Below, piece by piece: positions 10,101-17,236 of a stretch of 23,033 nt of DNA. Below the pieces are notes generated by a model. That model was given only the letters and a program-made list of their open reading frames with translations, had not been told where the DNA came from and did not search any database. Source of the DNA: a virus; the IMG/VR virus record IMGVR_UViG_3300006752_000248, positions 1 to 23,033 of that record. One strand, 5' to 3'. The stretch's first letter is position 1. Each line of letters opens with the position of its first letter. Made by a program: the position numbers and the translations under genes.

Positions 10101-11183
10101 GCCAATGTTCCACTCCAAGTCACGATTAGAGCCAATAGCGAACTCTTGTGTCGTAATTAGATTCTCTAAAAGAGAACGGGCATCGTCTGCAGTTTCGTGC
10201 TCACCTGAATCTGATAGCGCAGAAGCAAGCTCATAGATAGCATCTCCATAGACGTTAGCGATGCGTACAGTCCAGCGAAGCTGAGTACGGTGCGTCGTCT
10301 CAGTGCCGATGTTGGCGTTCTGAATGTCACCATCTTCGTCGGAAGAGATATCCTCTTGCCAAGTGTTTACGAACACTAATTGCAGTGGGTTATCCTCTTT
10401 GCCGATAATCGTCTCAAAGTTGCTCGCTTGATCCCATGCTGAGCGGTTGCTTGTAAGCATATTCGGAGGGATTATAATATACTCGTCACCTATAGAGACC
10501 GGTGCGGGTAAAAGATTTTCCATCTTAATTATGTCGCCTGAAGCGACAATAAGTGGATAAGCATCGCCTACATTGGCTTGATTTAGCGCGTTAGTAAACA
10601 CTACTCGACATGCGCCTGTTTTAACATTAAGGCTCTTGAGATTAGGCGCTACTCCAAATGAACAAGATGTAGTCGTCTCCATAAGGAGGTGATGCGATTC
10701 AAAGTTCTTAGATAAGTCTTTAAACGTCCTGTTAGGGTCAGTAGCATCTACCTCGCTCACTTTTCCCTTAAAGACGTAGTTCCCGTAATCAATCGTCTCA
10801 GCGCCTCCAACCTGTTTTAACAGGAAGGAGTCATAGGCAATCGTAAAGTCACCGTCGTTAGCCGTAAATAGACTCTCAGTATCTATAACGCCCGCTCTTG
10901 TAGGTAAGCGCCCAATAGTCACCGCGAAGTTGTCATTATTCATCGTGTTCTGAGGATCTACATTTGCAGGCATTACTGCCCATTCAAATGGTGATGTCTC
11001 AATACCGCTAAAGCGTTGGTCTAATCGCGCCTTAGATAACAGTTCTTCAATAGTCATGTCTTGAGCGTCATTAAGCTCAGTGTCTAAAACAGGCTTACCC
11101 TGTTGAAAGCGTACACTCTTATATAAGTCACGCCGATCAAAAGTGCCTGAAATGGATACGTTTGGAGTTGATGTATCAGCCAT
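4182..11183 (-). CDS. Giant 2333-residue baseplate/tail-fibre-type structural protein
   Basis: One intact frame of 2333 residues, roughly 250 kDa, with no frameshift seen. Residues 18-43 contain RDLYKSVRFQQGKPVLDTEL followed by NDAQDM. The V-R/M-x-QQG-x-x-x-LD-x-x-x-N pattern is known from N-termini of large phage and tailocin baseplate-associated proteins (DUF6519/DUF4815-like), where it probably anchors the protein. The rest alternates acidic, Ser/Asn/Asp/Gly-rich strands with a few helical parts (for example around residues 1260-1400). Few Cys are present, and no catalytic motif, signal peptide, collagen repeat or clear tandem repeat was found. The C-terminus (PQGLMTFSVAGGRPTLD) is beta-rich. 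GAGG is nine bases before ATG. Position after W-J-I suggests a baseplate skirt or receptor-binding fibre. It could also be a secreted effector-like cargo, which is less likely. Confidence 0.85.
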   Translation of the reverse strand: MADTSTPNVSISGTFDRRDLYKSVRFQQGKPVLDTELNDAQDMTIEELLSKARLDQRFSGIETSPFEWAVMPANVDPQNTMNNDNFAVTIGRLPTRAGVIDTESLFTANDGDFTIAYDSFLLKQVGGAETIDYGNYVFKGKVSEVDATDPNRTFKDLSKNFESHHLLMETTTSCSFGVAPNLKSLNVKTGACRVVFTNALNQANVGDAYPLIVASGDIIKMENLLPAPVSIGDEYIIIPPNMLTSNRSAWDQASNFETIIGKEDNPLQLVFVNTWQEDISSDEDGDIQNANIGTETTHRTQLRWTVRIANVYGDAIYELASALSDSGEHETADDARSLLENLITTQEFAIGSNRDLEWNIGANGFTQQTLLLSAGSITEHDISEDNALSNRPQSILGVQKVSSPVLRKMGDDGLLNLDILKAILGLHTTNGSAVAYDRYLSDQLILLVCSSPSKRLHQEFLINGALASDLANFPNGAAPAVNSDSLSPRFWPNLDLAHQFDMLVIDTQDATVPRFWNRPRVSPNANGYYTHISGSDTFSVQPSVYVAPPRIFLKASDATSEIVRARQAFYGATPYRAMDQLRSVYAPLVLDRLSLAEGETLRQVLFNSLDGRLDSYDNALLAVIGQAGITQLRTTGNSPATQSGTLFRITPCANLLLGDDHAIGNASSGTTYRQADASSVSNNFIDATNYGDVRTFGTIDFEDPLYSANSQWADHNKGANLGGMAQLSQQDASYFVREKINGSNTVDYNDESLGWSRSKSSNEQRLWHEGIAQAKAFKDSFNLRKLAIKTSAHAEGDLFTIDQPLWFQGLDSFTDTLDLLSNSTVTPQGGPAYFDQSLYTAFDALKFGHATVLASSRSAIRSQRADVEVKGTMGISSAAGTSYAPTIGNDGFQALSKALGHTATNSTLLPFLSNISGSTSITRLDQGSSSNLDDVHQARYYDDIETSSAKMNEPLKGAWGRRELSLTRLMTQASSASSSPSEDRPLYMPSTSLDTNRATALRLRYHVGDFYPGELDANGVPSNLLVDSLNLFVRVEPLSFTHWMTMPKHQHSILEGSMDLSEAIATLLDISNGRGIPDHLYSLTASYASETDDSDFLFIDSDEGNVIPRSALDLESFALSKNEPRLIRNDQTLTLLEAHSRYYNSEIAIAFRALAINLFSVPNNGQGANGTDIIFGVIAGSEVDITAVVPTGNNPFPVASYFQAIGIEANNGQYSILSKWVANPEWKILFDRWASRRNRPLSAEVLTNPALTETALKDFYLDVANHLKDILSSFLFNSSTLAKDLDGLIDAGALRSDTLYEAIADLQAPNNPATSGLATTTPIISEWLSKLSPTALKRMYPALAGARDQSNNPNALPVVSALSLKALTDLIQTQVNQDGELKDSSGSSVTLTDFFRDLLETNAVQIGSVDPVAVCIPSNAQPYIHWWHPNMDALQAPGGEDGFWLNSTEGNTQNSDDTRVRYQAYPEWSRESMVYTGIVPISDRLTARARGIMSNQLGISNWRNVAGFNESSSNETDADTDNSAEQINALRLFNGITGLFPGSDSEDGFVPAVESFYKTAFDYNAALGSINPHGEGFRLGDNSDADPEGNSFNYIPYFSHSTGVLGFGGLNLPSSVGFADGLDYEENNYTGQLNAQQYNSWANWFPYLPSVTHQYGDSFNNTLLVANSGTATNTIKDRLVRTVFHQATRPVYLPASMSVIDNVNTNAAHQGTASFTPISGYDASSRNEDNQYAYNAGYNPLISNPRLEVMDNNDPRDAYYDVRGLPYDANTLRVLQALDSSRLTGFNGRTEVTDNDFSEIIPDSLPHTEPFSGAALRSGLKTDTLAWINLYVKTYSRTYGHNSIHPYSYLDDADDRPSWHIDFADSRGIVSGKGPDKDVDTLMMGDMGTNVFVTRRSVFLDPLCLGVGATRQDGTLVHDSDNDSLREDNLTFRDIFDMCGYERQAKGVLMTSEGTTLNQGLLYTSSMWSKLGMQTKLMLNSSIRVLHNRPGGAIALGGAALNYGGLSSPTKSLTEMFLAVDAETNQLKRLPRTNLTSPSNKPYIHLESMIDTGDISNLGGSRLHPNFKWMKPLKRMVSTNLSGGANQDGVQFRNSEDLQLKPTNNTSDVKQYWLEGENALVQSGSTSEAAFERSLIPSHTGDTFASDPFDTLWDLGAGITEVHSPVANSAQNSGVEYELLSSLGRMHEQASSLRLNAPIGLSSKSLNDSVVTPNELTLPGDHEIVFVLYTGNHGQSFAEDLPEGINPPVAGCHIKASIEVNRPSERTDSPHLAEHINERAIHYGVQTPSSQLPFSASTRDEIKIVPQGLMTFSVAGGRPTLDNTVYDEDGNEI

Positions 11184-11197
11184 GTTGATGTCCTCTA

Positions 11198-11791
11198 TTA
11201 GTTGCAGTTCTCTATTGTGATCTCTACGACGCGCTCTAAACGTAAGCTATCGTCTTTATCAATAAGCGGGTGAACCACCCAATTAAAAATTAAGCCCTGA
11301 TTAATCAGAGCTTGATTAGCTATGTCATCTCCGTAACGACAAAATAAGCCGAACTCCCGAAGCTGTCCGACAAACTCAAGCTCTGTGAGCGTTAGGCTTA
11401 CTCTAATTCGGTTAGTCGGGGTTAGGCTTGATTGGTTGCCTCCAAAGGGATCACCATCAGGAACGAAGCTAATCTGATTTTGCGAAATCTCTTGTCGGTA
11501 AACCGCATTATGAATCTTAGCATCAGACGAGGGTTGGTCTACAACAGTTGCGGGCAAGTCCCAAGAGGCGTCGCCTGAGCCGTAATCAATATAGCTAATA
11601 CCAAAAGTTGTGGGAGTCTGAACAGGTACTCTTACAACATCAAATTGATTCGCGAGTAATGAGGCTACTACGACGTAAGCGTTATCTTGAATCTGGTTGT
11701 GTTGAACCTCAGATTCATGAACAAGAGTACCTTCTTTATAGTATTTGTCTTGCCACTTACCGCTTAAAATTCGCGGGATTTGCTCAATCAT
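11198..11791 (-). CDS. Unknown beta-rich protein between gpI-like and giant genes
   Basis: A 197-residue protein, probably structural. The N-terminal part (MIEQIPRILSGKWQDKYYKE, HNQIQDNAYVVVASLLANQF) has a short helix after strands. Residues 125-195 have alternating strands: NRIRVSLTLTELEFVGQLRE, FGLFCRYGD, GLIFNWVVHPLIDKDDSLRL and ERVVEITIEN. The R-V-x-L-x-x-x-E-x-x-G-x-x-R-E-F-G-L-F phrase and closing R-L-E-R-x-x-x-I-x-I resemble phage tail proteins annotated only as conserved hypothetical or tail-collar-like, as far as I can recall. An AGAGAG-type purine run precedes the ATG. The stop lies 14 bases before the giant gene, so it may help dock or fold that product. Confidence 0.65.
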   Translation of the reverse strand: MIEQIPRILSGKWQDKYYKEGTLVHESEVQHNQIQDNAYVVVASLLANQFDVVRVPVQTPTTFGISYIDYGSGDASWDLPATVVDQPSSDAKIHNAVYRQEISQNQISFVPDGDPFGGNQSSLTPTNRIRVSLTLTELEFVGQLREFGLFCRYGDDIANQALINQGLIFNWVVHPLIDKDDSLRLERVVEITIENCN

Positions 11792-11806
11792 ATCTGCTCT
11801 CTTTGA

Positions 11807-13249
11807 TTATGGTGTTTGATCCAACTGATTAGAGGAGTCACATAAGAACTCGATGTGAGAGTGATGTAAGCGATATTTCTCATCGTTTGTTTCACTGTTT
11901 TCCGCTTCAAAAACACTCCAAGTTTTAAACAAGCACTTGTTGCTCTTAGTGTTGGAGAAGTGGTCTAAAATGTCAAGCCGAATATCGTTTGCATGGCGAG
12001 AGCCAAAGTCATCGTCAAACTCTACAGTGAGCCCTATATTAAGTGTTTCTTGATGCGCGTCTAAGATCAAGAAGTACACGTCTGCTGAGTGTAGCACAAA
12101 CAAAGGAAGTAAGTTGCGTGCCTTAGTCAACGCTAATCGCGTGAGCGTTACCTTTGCATCTTGTGAAGGGTATAGACGTATTAGAACGCCGTTTACATTC
12201 TTCCAATCTTTGTCGGGAGAAGGTAAGACGAGTACGGAGCTATTTGCGCTTGTAAAGGTTGTACTATCGCGAGGGCTCCAAGTCATCAGCTGATTAGGTG
12301 ATAGGCTATCCCATACTCCTGTAAATTGCAGATCAGCGTCTAGGGTGGAGTTGGGGTCGGTTTGTCCTTCAATCCAATCGTTAGGTTGAGATGGAGTCCT
12401 TATGGCGGTTCGCGCGACGTGTCTCCATCCCTCAAAGATCTCAACGTCCCATCCAATGGTGCGTTGCATGACGAGCTCTAATGCGCGAGCAGATCCTTTA
12501 GTCTTCCACAAGTCAACGGCTTGACCTGTTTCGCGTCTTCTCAAATTCTCCGGCAGCTCAAAGTTGGTAGGCCATCCAATAAGACGATCAATAAAAGGGA
12601 GATGAGCCGCGTCAACTCTCTCGTAGTCATAAAGAGAGTGAGGTAGGTTTGCCCTAGAGTATGCATCGTCGAACGCGATGCCGAATAGTTTTAATAACCG
12701 GAATAGAGCGTCATCGTGATTTTGATCTTCTGTCTGCTGATACATCGGGAGTGAAGAGAAGAGTCTATCACCCCATAACCCAATAGAGTCTCTAATTAGT
12801 ACACGATCCATAAGGTTGGACGCGCTAAAAAGCCATAGGCTTTGATCAGTCTCATACGCTACAGACACATACAGCATTGTAGATGCTTGTGATTCAATGA
12901 CCAGAGTGTACTCTTGGGTCACATCATTAACATCTAAATCAAACTCATGGTCGGATAGATCTAACAGGTCTATATTAAAGTCTAAAGGGTCGCGAACAAA
13001 CTTATTAGCAGAGCACAGGACGCGTACTTTTCCCGTAAGGGTATGCGTCGCATCCGTAACCATTTTAAATTTTAAAATGGCGCAAGGGCGAGAGATGGAC
13101 ACTAAACCCTTGATGGTAGGTATCTCTACCTCTGGATATGGAAAACTCTCTAAGTGAATAGGGGCATTGTTGCCTAGTGTGTCGACAGCGCGTCCATAAT
13201 CTCCGTAGAGTTCAGTAAAGCGAAACTGCCATAAGTTATCTGTAGGCAT
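11807..13249 (-). CDS. Baseplate protein, gpI / TIGR02242-type phage tail protein with added beta domains
   Basis: A 480-residue protein whose centre (about 165-285) matches the gpI-type tail protein: SLPMYQQTEDQ, LFRLLKLFG, LIGWPTNFELPENLRRRETG, LWKTKGSARALELVMQRTIG and WDVEIFEGW. In this family the region lies next to gpJ at the wedge periphery and helps attach fibres. It is more than twice as long as P2 gpI (176 residues). Residues 1-135 are a beta-sandwich-like N-terminal domain, and 300-480 a second beta-rich domain (GVWDSLSPNQLMTW, VNGVLIRLYPSQDAKVTLTR). These may be sockets for the large protein encoded next. It starts in the TAATG overlap with the J-like gene. A 15-base gap separates it from the following gene. 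Confidence 0.82.
   Translation of the reverse strand: MPTDNLWQFRFTELYGDYGRAVDTLGNNAPIHLESFPYPEVEIPTIKGLVSISRPCAILKFKMVTDATHTLTGKVRVLCSANKFVRDPLDFNIDLLDLSDHEFDLDVNDVTQEYTLVIESQASTMLYVSVAYETDQSLWLFSASNLMDRVLIRDSIGLWGDRLFSSLPMYQQTEDQNHDDALFRLLKLFGIAFDDAYSRANLPHSLYDYERVDAAHLPFIDRLIGWPTNFELPENLRRRETGQAVDLWKTKGSARALELVMQRTIGWDVEIFEGWRHVARTAIRTPSQPNDWIEGQTDPNSTLDADLQFTGVWDSLSPNQLMTWSPRDSTTFTSANSSVLVLPSPDKDWKNVNGVLIRLYPSQDAKVTLTRLALTKARNLLPLFVLHSADVYFLILDAHQETLNIGLTVEFDDDFGSRHANDIRLDILDHFSNTKSNKCLFKTWSVFEAENSETNDEKYRLHHSHIEFLCDSSNQLDQTP
13060..13080. repeat. Perfect inverted repeat inside the gpI-like gene
   Basis: CCATTTTAAA and TTTAAAATGG are exact complements separated by one base. The repeat lies within the coding sequence at about residues 57-63. 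It could be a protein site or a coincidence of AT-rich codons. Confidence 0.35.
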
Positions 13250-15132
13250 TATATACCCCCTAGTATCTCGATCTGATAAGAGGTCTGATCAAGTGTTTGG
13301 TCTATTGTGAGCGTAGGTACGATAAGCTCATTAGGATTAAGGTTAATGTTACCAACATAAGCATCTAAACAGAACCCCCATACATCTCCGCGAGATGGCG
13401 TATTATTGCCGATTGTCACAGAGAAAGATAATTGCTTAACACGAGCGGGCGTGTCTTCATCTGCCAAAAAGTTATAGAAAAATACATCAGAATCCGTATT
13501 CGCAGTGTAGAGGATTGGCGCTCTTGAGCTGTAAGACTCTCTAATGTCACCGTAGTGCTCAGCTTGCATTGTGAACTGCTGTGAGTTACGCCAAATAATC
13601 TTATATCGCGTAGGAGTTGCGTCAACGCTAGGGGTAACATCAATCGTTGATCCTAATATGGAATACTCTGAACCTTTAAGATAATAAAGCTCAGGTACGC
13701 GCCTAAACTCTAACACATTCACAAAGTCAACCCCCCGAGTGTTCTCTACGATCTGAATTAACCTTGAGATCGGGAGATTTCTGCCAAATACATCATTAAT
13801 GTCATCAAGCATTATTTGTATACTGCTCAGTACCTCAGTTTTAGCCTCATTTCTTAATATGTTACGAAGACATGATACTCTTAAGCGCGTAAACAAGCGA
13901 ACCGCTGTGGGTGCGAGAACCTCTAATTGCGTAGTAACAGGCTTTCTTGTTAGTAGCCACCTGCCTACCGCGCCAATAAGTCCTGTCCCTGCCTCTAATT
14001 CGGGATACCATCTCCCCGTTGGGATAGGATTCTCTCCTTCTGCAGATATGTAAACACGGACACGGTAAGGCTCCGATCCATCTGCTCTAGCCGCCTTTAC
14101 GCCCCCCGATGGAGTCAATCGAGCAAGCGTCTCAAAGTCCTCTAATGTCACGGCTCTGTCTAAAGCTCTTAATGACAAGGGCCCGTTTAATCTCGCCTCC
14201 TCAATAGATTCAGCATTTAAACCTCCTGATGGTGTAACAGGATTAAAGACACGGACAACTCCCAGAGTAGCAGGGCTAAGGTTAGTGAGCGTGTTAACGC
14301 CAAATGAGTTGGATTCGACTCCCGATCCTGTTCGGTAGTATGCCTCGATGTCTTGGTTTATAGGCGGTATTTTACCCGAGATGCCGTCTCCAAATCGGAC
14401 AGAGACAAGGCCCTCCGCGTTGATCCGATATATGAAAACAGCAGTATCAGGCTCAGAGTCAAGGAAAGATGAGACAGGCTGATAAATCTCTCCATCGATC
14501 TCTAGGTATAGAGGCGAAACTGATGAGAAGGATACGTCTGAATGTGATAAGGTGAATTCCTGAAATGCACGTCCGTTTGAAGCCCCAATAGTCTCTTCAA
14601 TGGTATTCCCAAAGTATCCTACTAAGTCGTCATTAGCGACCACAGGTAAGCCCCCAAGACCCTCTTGGGTGATCGCGATTACTGAGGATGGCGCGTAGAT
14701 GCCCGCAGCGGGCAGAAATACAGGCCGAATTAATTCAAATTGGCCCGTGATCCCCGGCGCTTTGATTACTGTTCCTACAGGTAAGGTAACAGCATCATCA
14801 CACACCACGCATAAAGGCACAGTGGATCCCGCGCCTGTAGACATTTGATAGCCAATAAGCTCTAATAGAGCTTTAACGTTTTGGAGCTCTTGAGCTGTTG
14901 ATAGATAGCTCTCGTTTTGGGCGCGGTCTATATGGTAGTTAAGCGTATCCCCAATATAGGCCATGACCTCCAATAAGTTCATACCTAAATCGCCTGATGA
15001 GCGATCTGTCCATTCAGGCGTTATATCCGTAATAAAACGAATAAGAGCATCCCTTAAAGATGTGTAGTCTCTTGATGTAGTGTCTAGTTGAAACGGTAGA
15101 CCACTTAATGTTGTTGAGTTGATGGAGCGCAT
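13249..15132 (-). CDS. Baseplate wedge protein, gp6 / gpJ (baseplate J-like) family
   Basis: A 627-residue wedge protein, probably forming the ring of dimers that ties wedge units together. Residues 22-95 carry the N-terminal signature: DYTSLRDALI, PEWTDRSSGDLGMNLLEVMA, YIGDTLNYHIDRAQNESYLS and LLELIGYQ. The core J domain contains VRFGDGISGKIPP near 245-257, GGLNAESIEEAR at 303-314 and PLSLRALDRAVTLEDFETLA at 318-337, all typical of the family. Residues 500-627 are an extra beta-rich domain. Length is close to T4 gp6 (660) and twice P2 gpJ (302). The gene follows the gp25-like gene by one base and shares TAATG with the gpI-like gene downstream, so W-J-I are coupled. Confidence 0.92.
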   Translation of the reverse strand: MRSINSTTLSGLPFQLDTTSRDYTSLRDALIRFITDITPEWTDRSSGDLGMNLLEVMAYIGDTLNYHIDRAQNESYLSTAQELQNVKALLELIGYQMSTGAGSTVPLCVVCDDAVTLPVGTVIKAPGITGQFELIRPVFLPAAGIYAPSSVIAITQEGLGGLPVVANDDLVGYFGNTIEETIGASNGRAFQEFTLSHSDVSFSSVSPLYLEIDGEIYQPVSSFLDSEPDTAVFIYRINAEGLVSVRFGDGISGKIPPINQDIEAYYRTGSGVESNSFGVNTLTNLSPATLGVVRVFNPVTPSGGLNAESIEEARLNGPLSLRALDRAVTLEDFETLARLTPSGGVKAARADGSEPYRVRVYISAEGENPIPTGRWYPELEAGTGLIGAVGRWLLTRKPVTTQLEVLAPTAVRLFTRLRVSCLRNILRNEAKTEVLSSIQIMLDDINDVFGRNLPISRLIQIVENTRGVDFVNVLEFRRVPELYYLKGSEYSILGSTIDVTPSVDATPTRYKIIWRNSQQFTMQAEHYGDIRESYSSRAPILYTANTDSDVFFYNFLADEDTPARVKQLSFSVTIGNNTPSRGDVWGFCLDAYVGNINLNPNELIVPTLTIDQTLDQTSYQIEILGGI

Positions 15133-15133
15133 A

Positions 15134-15514
15134 TTAGACCTCGAATGATGTTTGTACTTCAGGCATAAACCCTAAAGATTTAATCTTGTAGCTTATGTTT
15201 ATTTTGAGGCTTGTTCCTGATACGTCATCGATCTCATCAATCGTGATTCCAAGAAGTATCATACGAGGCTCATGCTGTCTTATGGCTGTCTGTACATCAG
15301 AAGTCATCACAGGTAGCGGGATTTGACCCAACTTCCCAAACAAATGGCTCGCCACATTTGTGCCAAAGCTAGGGTTAAGGTATCGCTCCCTTATTCGGGT
15401 AGTCACGATGTTCTTAACATTATCTAAAATCTTAGCCTCTCCGTTTGAGCGAGAGAGTCCTCCATTGTTGGCAAATCGGAGTGGAAATGCCAATCCTTTA
15501 ACCTGCGAGATCAT
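15134..15514 (-). CDS. Baseplate wedge protein, gp25 / gpW family
   Basis: A 126-residue protein of the gp25-like family, a core wedge subunit that in T4 and eCIS contacts the sheath start and the hub. It shows GLAFPLRF near the N-terminus, then DNVKNIVTTRIRERYLNPSFG at about 31-51. The pattern I-x-x-I-x-x-T-R-x-x-E/G-R-x-x-x-P-x-F-G is the family signature. Residues 82-124 form the expected closing beta-sheet (PRMILLGITIDEI, SLKINISYKIK). Length fits the family (T4 gp25 has 132 residues). The start overlaps the previous stop as ATGA, with AAGGGTG upstream in the preceding gene. One base separates its stop from the gp6/J-like gene, the same order as W-J in P2-like phages. Confidence 0.9.
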   Translation of the reverse strand: MISQVKGLAFPLRFANNGGLSRSNGEAKILDNVKNIVTTRIRERYLNPSFGTNVASHLFGKLGQIPLPVMTSDVQTAIRQHEPRMILLGITIDEIDDVSGTSLKINISYKIKSLGFMPEVQTSFEV

Positions 15515-16797
15515 GTGTCACCCTTTACTCTCCAGACATAGTTAATGTCTGTTGAAGATATAGCCGCATTAGTTTGTGCCAAAGCCCGCGCGTCGCTGTT
15601 CTCTTTGATGCGATCTCCCCACTCTAAGTCCTCTGCAAGATCGTTTATTTTAAAAGCCGCCCTTAAAACGTCAAGCGCGCGACCCGCCCCTAGAACGAAG
15701 TGGAGCGCGAAGTACGCAGTCTTTTCCAAAGGCACGTCGGGATTCAGGGGATATGTACTTAGAGATGATGCCTTAGAAATAGTAGAGTAAACAGACTCTA
15801 TATCACCTGTGCCGTATACCAAAAGGTTTTGAATCGGAGATTCGGCGATCTCTATAAACCCCTGTAGAGCTGTAATCGCGAGCTTAAGAGATCTATCTAT
15901 TACCTCTATGCGTTTTTTAACGAGAGCGATTTGCCTAGACATGGCGTCAGTGACCGATATTGCGACCTTTAACGCATTAACGGCAACAATGAGGCCATTA
16001 ATTGTCTTCTTAAACGGCTCTATGTCATTAAGTGATAGCGATGACCAATTAGGCGCAGTCGCGGAACCCGCAGTAAACATGGAGTTAGGGTAGCTCTCTA
16101 TAGCATTATATGTGTCGATGTTATTGAAGAGAAACTTTTGGCTGTCCGGCATTAAGGCGAGTAGGACGCTAAACGCCTCAGTGAGTTTGCTTATTGAAGG
16201 GGCAGTTGCAAAGAAGCCTATAAACAAGTGTACGTCACTTACAGAACGGCTAATCGGTCTAAAGCGGTCTGCTTGGTCTTGATAAGAGTTTGAGATCTCA
16301 ATCAGAGAATCGGGTAGACTCTTTGAGGTCTTAATCGTCATGTGCCTGCTTGTCAGGGCGGCTACTCTTGTGGACGCGAAGAGATCAATAAAGCTCTCTA
16401 GTGCTAAGATAGCGATTGTAAACGCTTCTCTCAGGATGTTTGCGCCCTCTATAGCGAGAGTGAGCGCGAGGTCTATAGCAGATTCTAATATGGTTACGAA
16501 CTGCTTAGCTACATCAAGCGCGGTAGATGTAGAATCAATGATATCGCTAACGCCTTCAAGACCCTCGCCTAAATCTTGGAGGCCAAATACGTTCCAATCC
16601 GCTTGCACAGATCCATAGAGATCGGGGTTTGATTTGATGTCTTCCCAAAGCTGATCGGGAGTGCGCACATCTTTATCTAAGCCTTGACGATCTAAATCAT
16701 CAGTTTGTGCGCCAACGCTAAATCGCTTAGCGCGAATATTCGCGAGACGTATTTTTTCCTCAGCGCTTAGAGTGTTGTAATCTCTTTGTTGCATCAT
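15511..16797 (-). CDS. Helical, Ala/Leu-rich protein of the baseplate cluster, unknown function
   Basis: A 428-residue protein with no recognised family. The N-terminus is charged (MMQQRDYNTLSAEEKIRLAN), and residues about 85-140 are amphipathic to hydrophobic helices (AKQFVTILESAIDLALTL, LREAFTIAILALESFIDLFA). More long helices occupy the rest, including AMSRQIALVKKRIEVIDRSL around 285-305. It looks like an elongated helical bundle or coiled coil rather than a beta-rich fibre. Two neighbouring ATGs (16797, 16794) are possible starts, with a purine-rich AAGAAGAG just upstream. The gene begins inside the previous one and ends in an ATGA overlap with the gp25-like gene. The hydrophobic helices lack a clear membrane topology. 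A baseplate-internal or wedge-scaffold role is possible. Confidence 0.75.
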   Translation of the reverse strand: MMQQRDYNTLSAEEKIRLANIRAKRFSVGAQTDDLDRQGLDKDVRTPDQLWEDIKSNPDLYGSVQADWNVFGLQDLGEGLEGVSDIIDSTSTALDVAKQFVTILESAIDLALTLAIEGANILREAFTIAILALESFIDLFASTRVAALTSRHMTIKTSKSLPDSLIEISNSYQDQADRFRPISRSVSDVHLFIGFFATAPSISKLTEAFSVLLALMPDSQKFLFNNIDTYNAIESYPNSMFTAGSATAPNWSSLSLNDIEPFKKTINGLIVAVNALKVAISVTDAMSRQIALVKKRIEVIDRSLKLAITALQGFIEIAESPIQNLLVYGTGDIESVYSTISKASSLSTYPLNPDVPLEKTAYFALHFVLGAGRALDVLRAAFKINDLAEDLEWGDRIKENSDARALAQTNAAISSTDINYVWRVKGDT

Positions 16798-17179
16798 GCT
16801 CTTCTTTCTTTAACAAAGCTAACAACGCATTAACCTTTGCTATTTCCTTGACAGAAACAACAAAACCCGCAGCCGAAACGACGCGAGTTAGAGAATCAAC
16901 GACCTCTTTTGATTTTAATACAGCCAAAGCTTGGTCATCGCCTTTAAGCGCATCATTAAGACCCGCTAGGGTTGCAGTTACAGGCTCGAAGTATTCAGCA
17001 ACAGTGAGCCCTTTTGAAGCCCACGGAGATTCGCTGTTACATATTGAAGGGTAGTTTTCGGAAACTTTTGGGGGGCTGTCTTCAGGAGATACCACTCCTC
17101 CCCAGCCTTCAGAGGTTAGGCTTGACCTTGCGGCTAAAGCGTCGAGGTCTTTGATTCGCTCTGTTCGTGTATCAGTCAT
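16760..17179 (-). CDS. Unknown helical protein preceding the 428-residue gene
   Basis: A 139-residue protein that I do not recognise. Residues 1-25 are helical and charged (MTDTRTERIKDLDALAARSS), a Pro/Ser/Gly-rich stretch follows, and residues about 55-139 form long helices with Ala, Leu and Val repeats (EVVDSLTRVVSAAGFVVSVK, then EIAKVNALLALLKKEE). The ATG at 17179 has AAGGA seven bases upstream. The last 38 bases overlap the start of the next gene in another frame, which suggests coupled translation and perhaps a complex of the two products. It lies between the inserted small-gene cassette and the wedge genes. A structural or assembly role in the baseplate is inferred from location. Confidence 0.7.
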   Translation of the reverse strand: MTDTRTERIKDLDALAARSSLTSEGWGGVVSPEDSPPKVSENYPSICNSESPWASKGLTVAEYFEPVTATLAGLNDALKGDDQALAVLKSKEVVDSLTRVVSAAGFVVSVKEIAKVNALLALLKKEEHDATKRLQHSKR

Positions 17180-17191
17180 GTAGTGTCCTTT

Positions 17192-17213
17192 CAGTAGCAG
17201 TCTTAGGCTACCG
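17192..17213 (-). other. Hairpin next to ribosome binding site of the 139-residue gene
   Basis: On the minus strand CGGTAGC and GCTACTG can pair (7 base pairs, one G-U) around the 8-base loop CTAAGACT. It ends two bases before the AGGA that serves the ATG at 17179. No U-run follows, so it is not a standard intrinsic terminator. It may shape translation of the gene after the inserted cassette, or be chance. Confidence 0.3.
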
Positions 17214-17236
17214 TAAAGTCACCACATATTCAACAA

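Noticed and set aside
9922-10236. Plus-strand open frames opposite the giant gene (this 104-residue one and several others)
   Set aside because: All are short, unlinked, without motifs, and lie within one intact 2333-residue minus-strand frame.
15511-16797. Tape-measure protein
   Set aside because: Helical and hydrophobic in part, but at 428 residues it is short and lies between the spike and the wedge genes, not between tube and hub where tape-measure genes sit.
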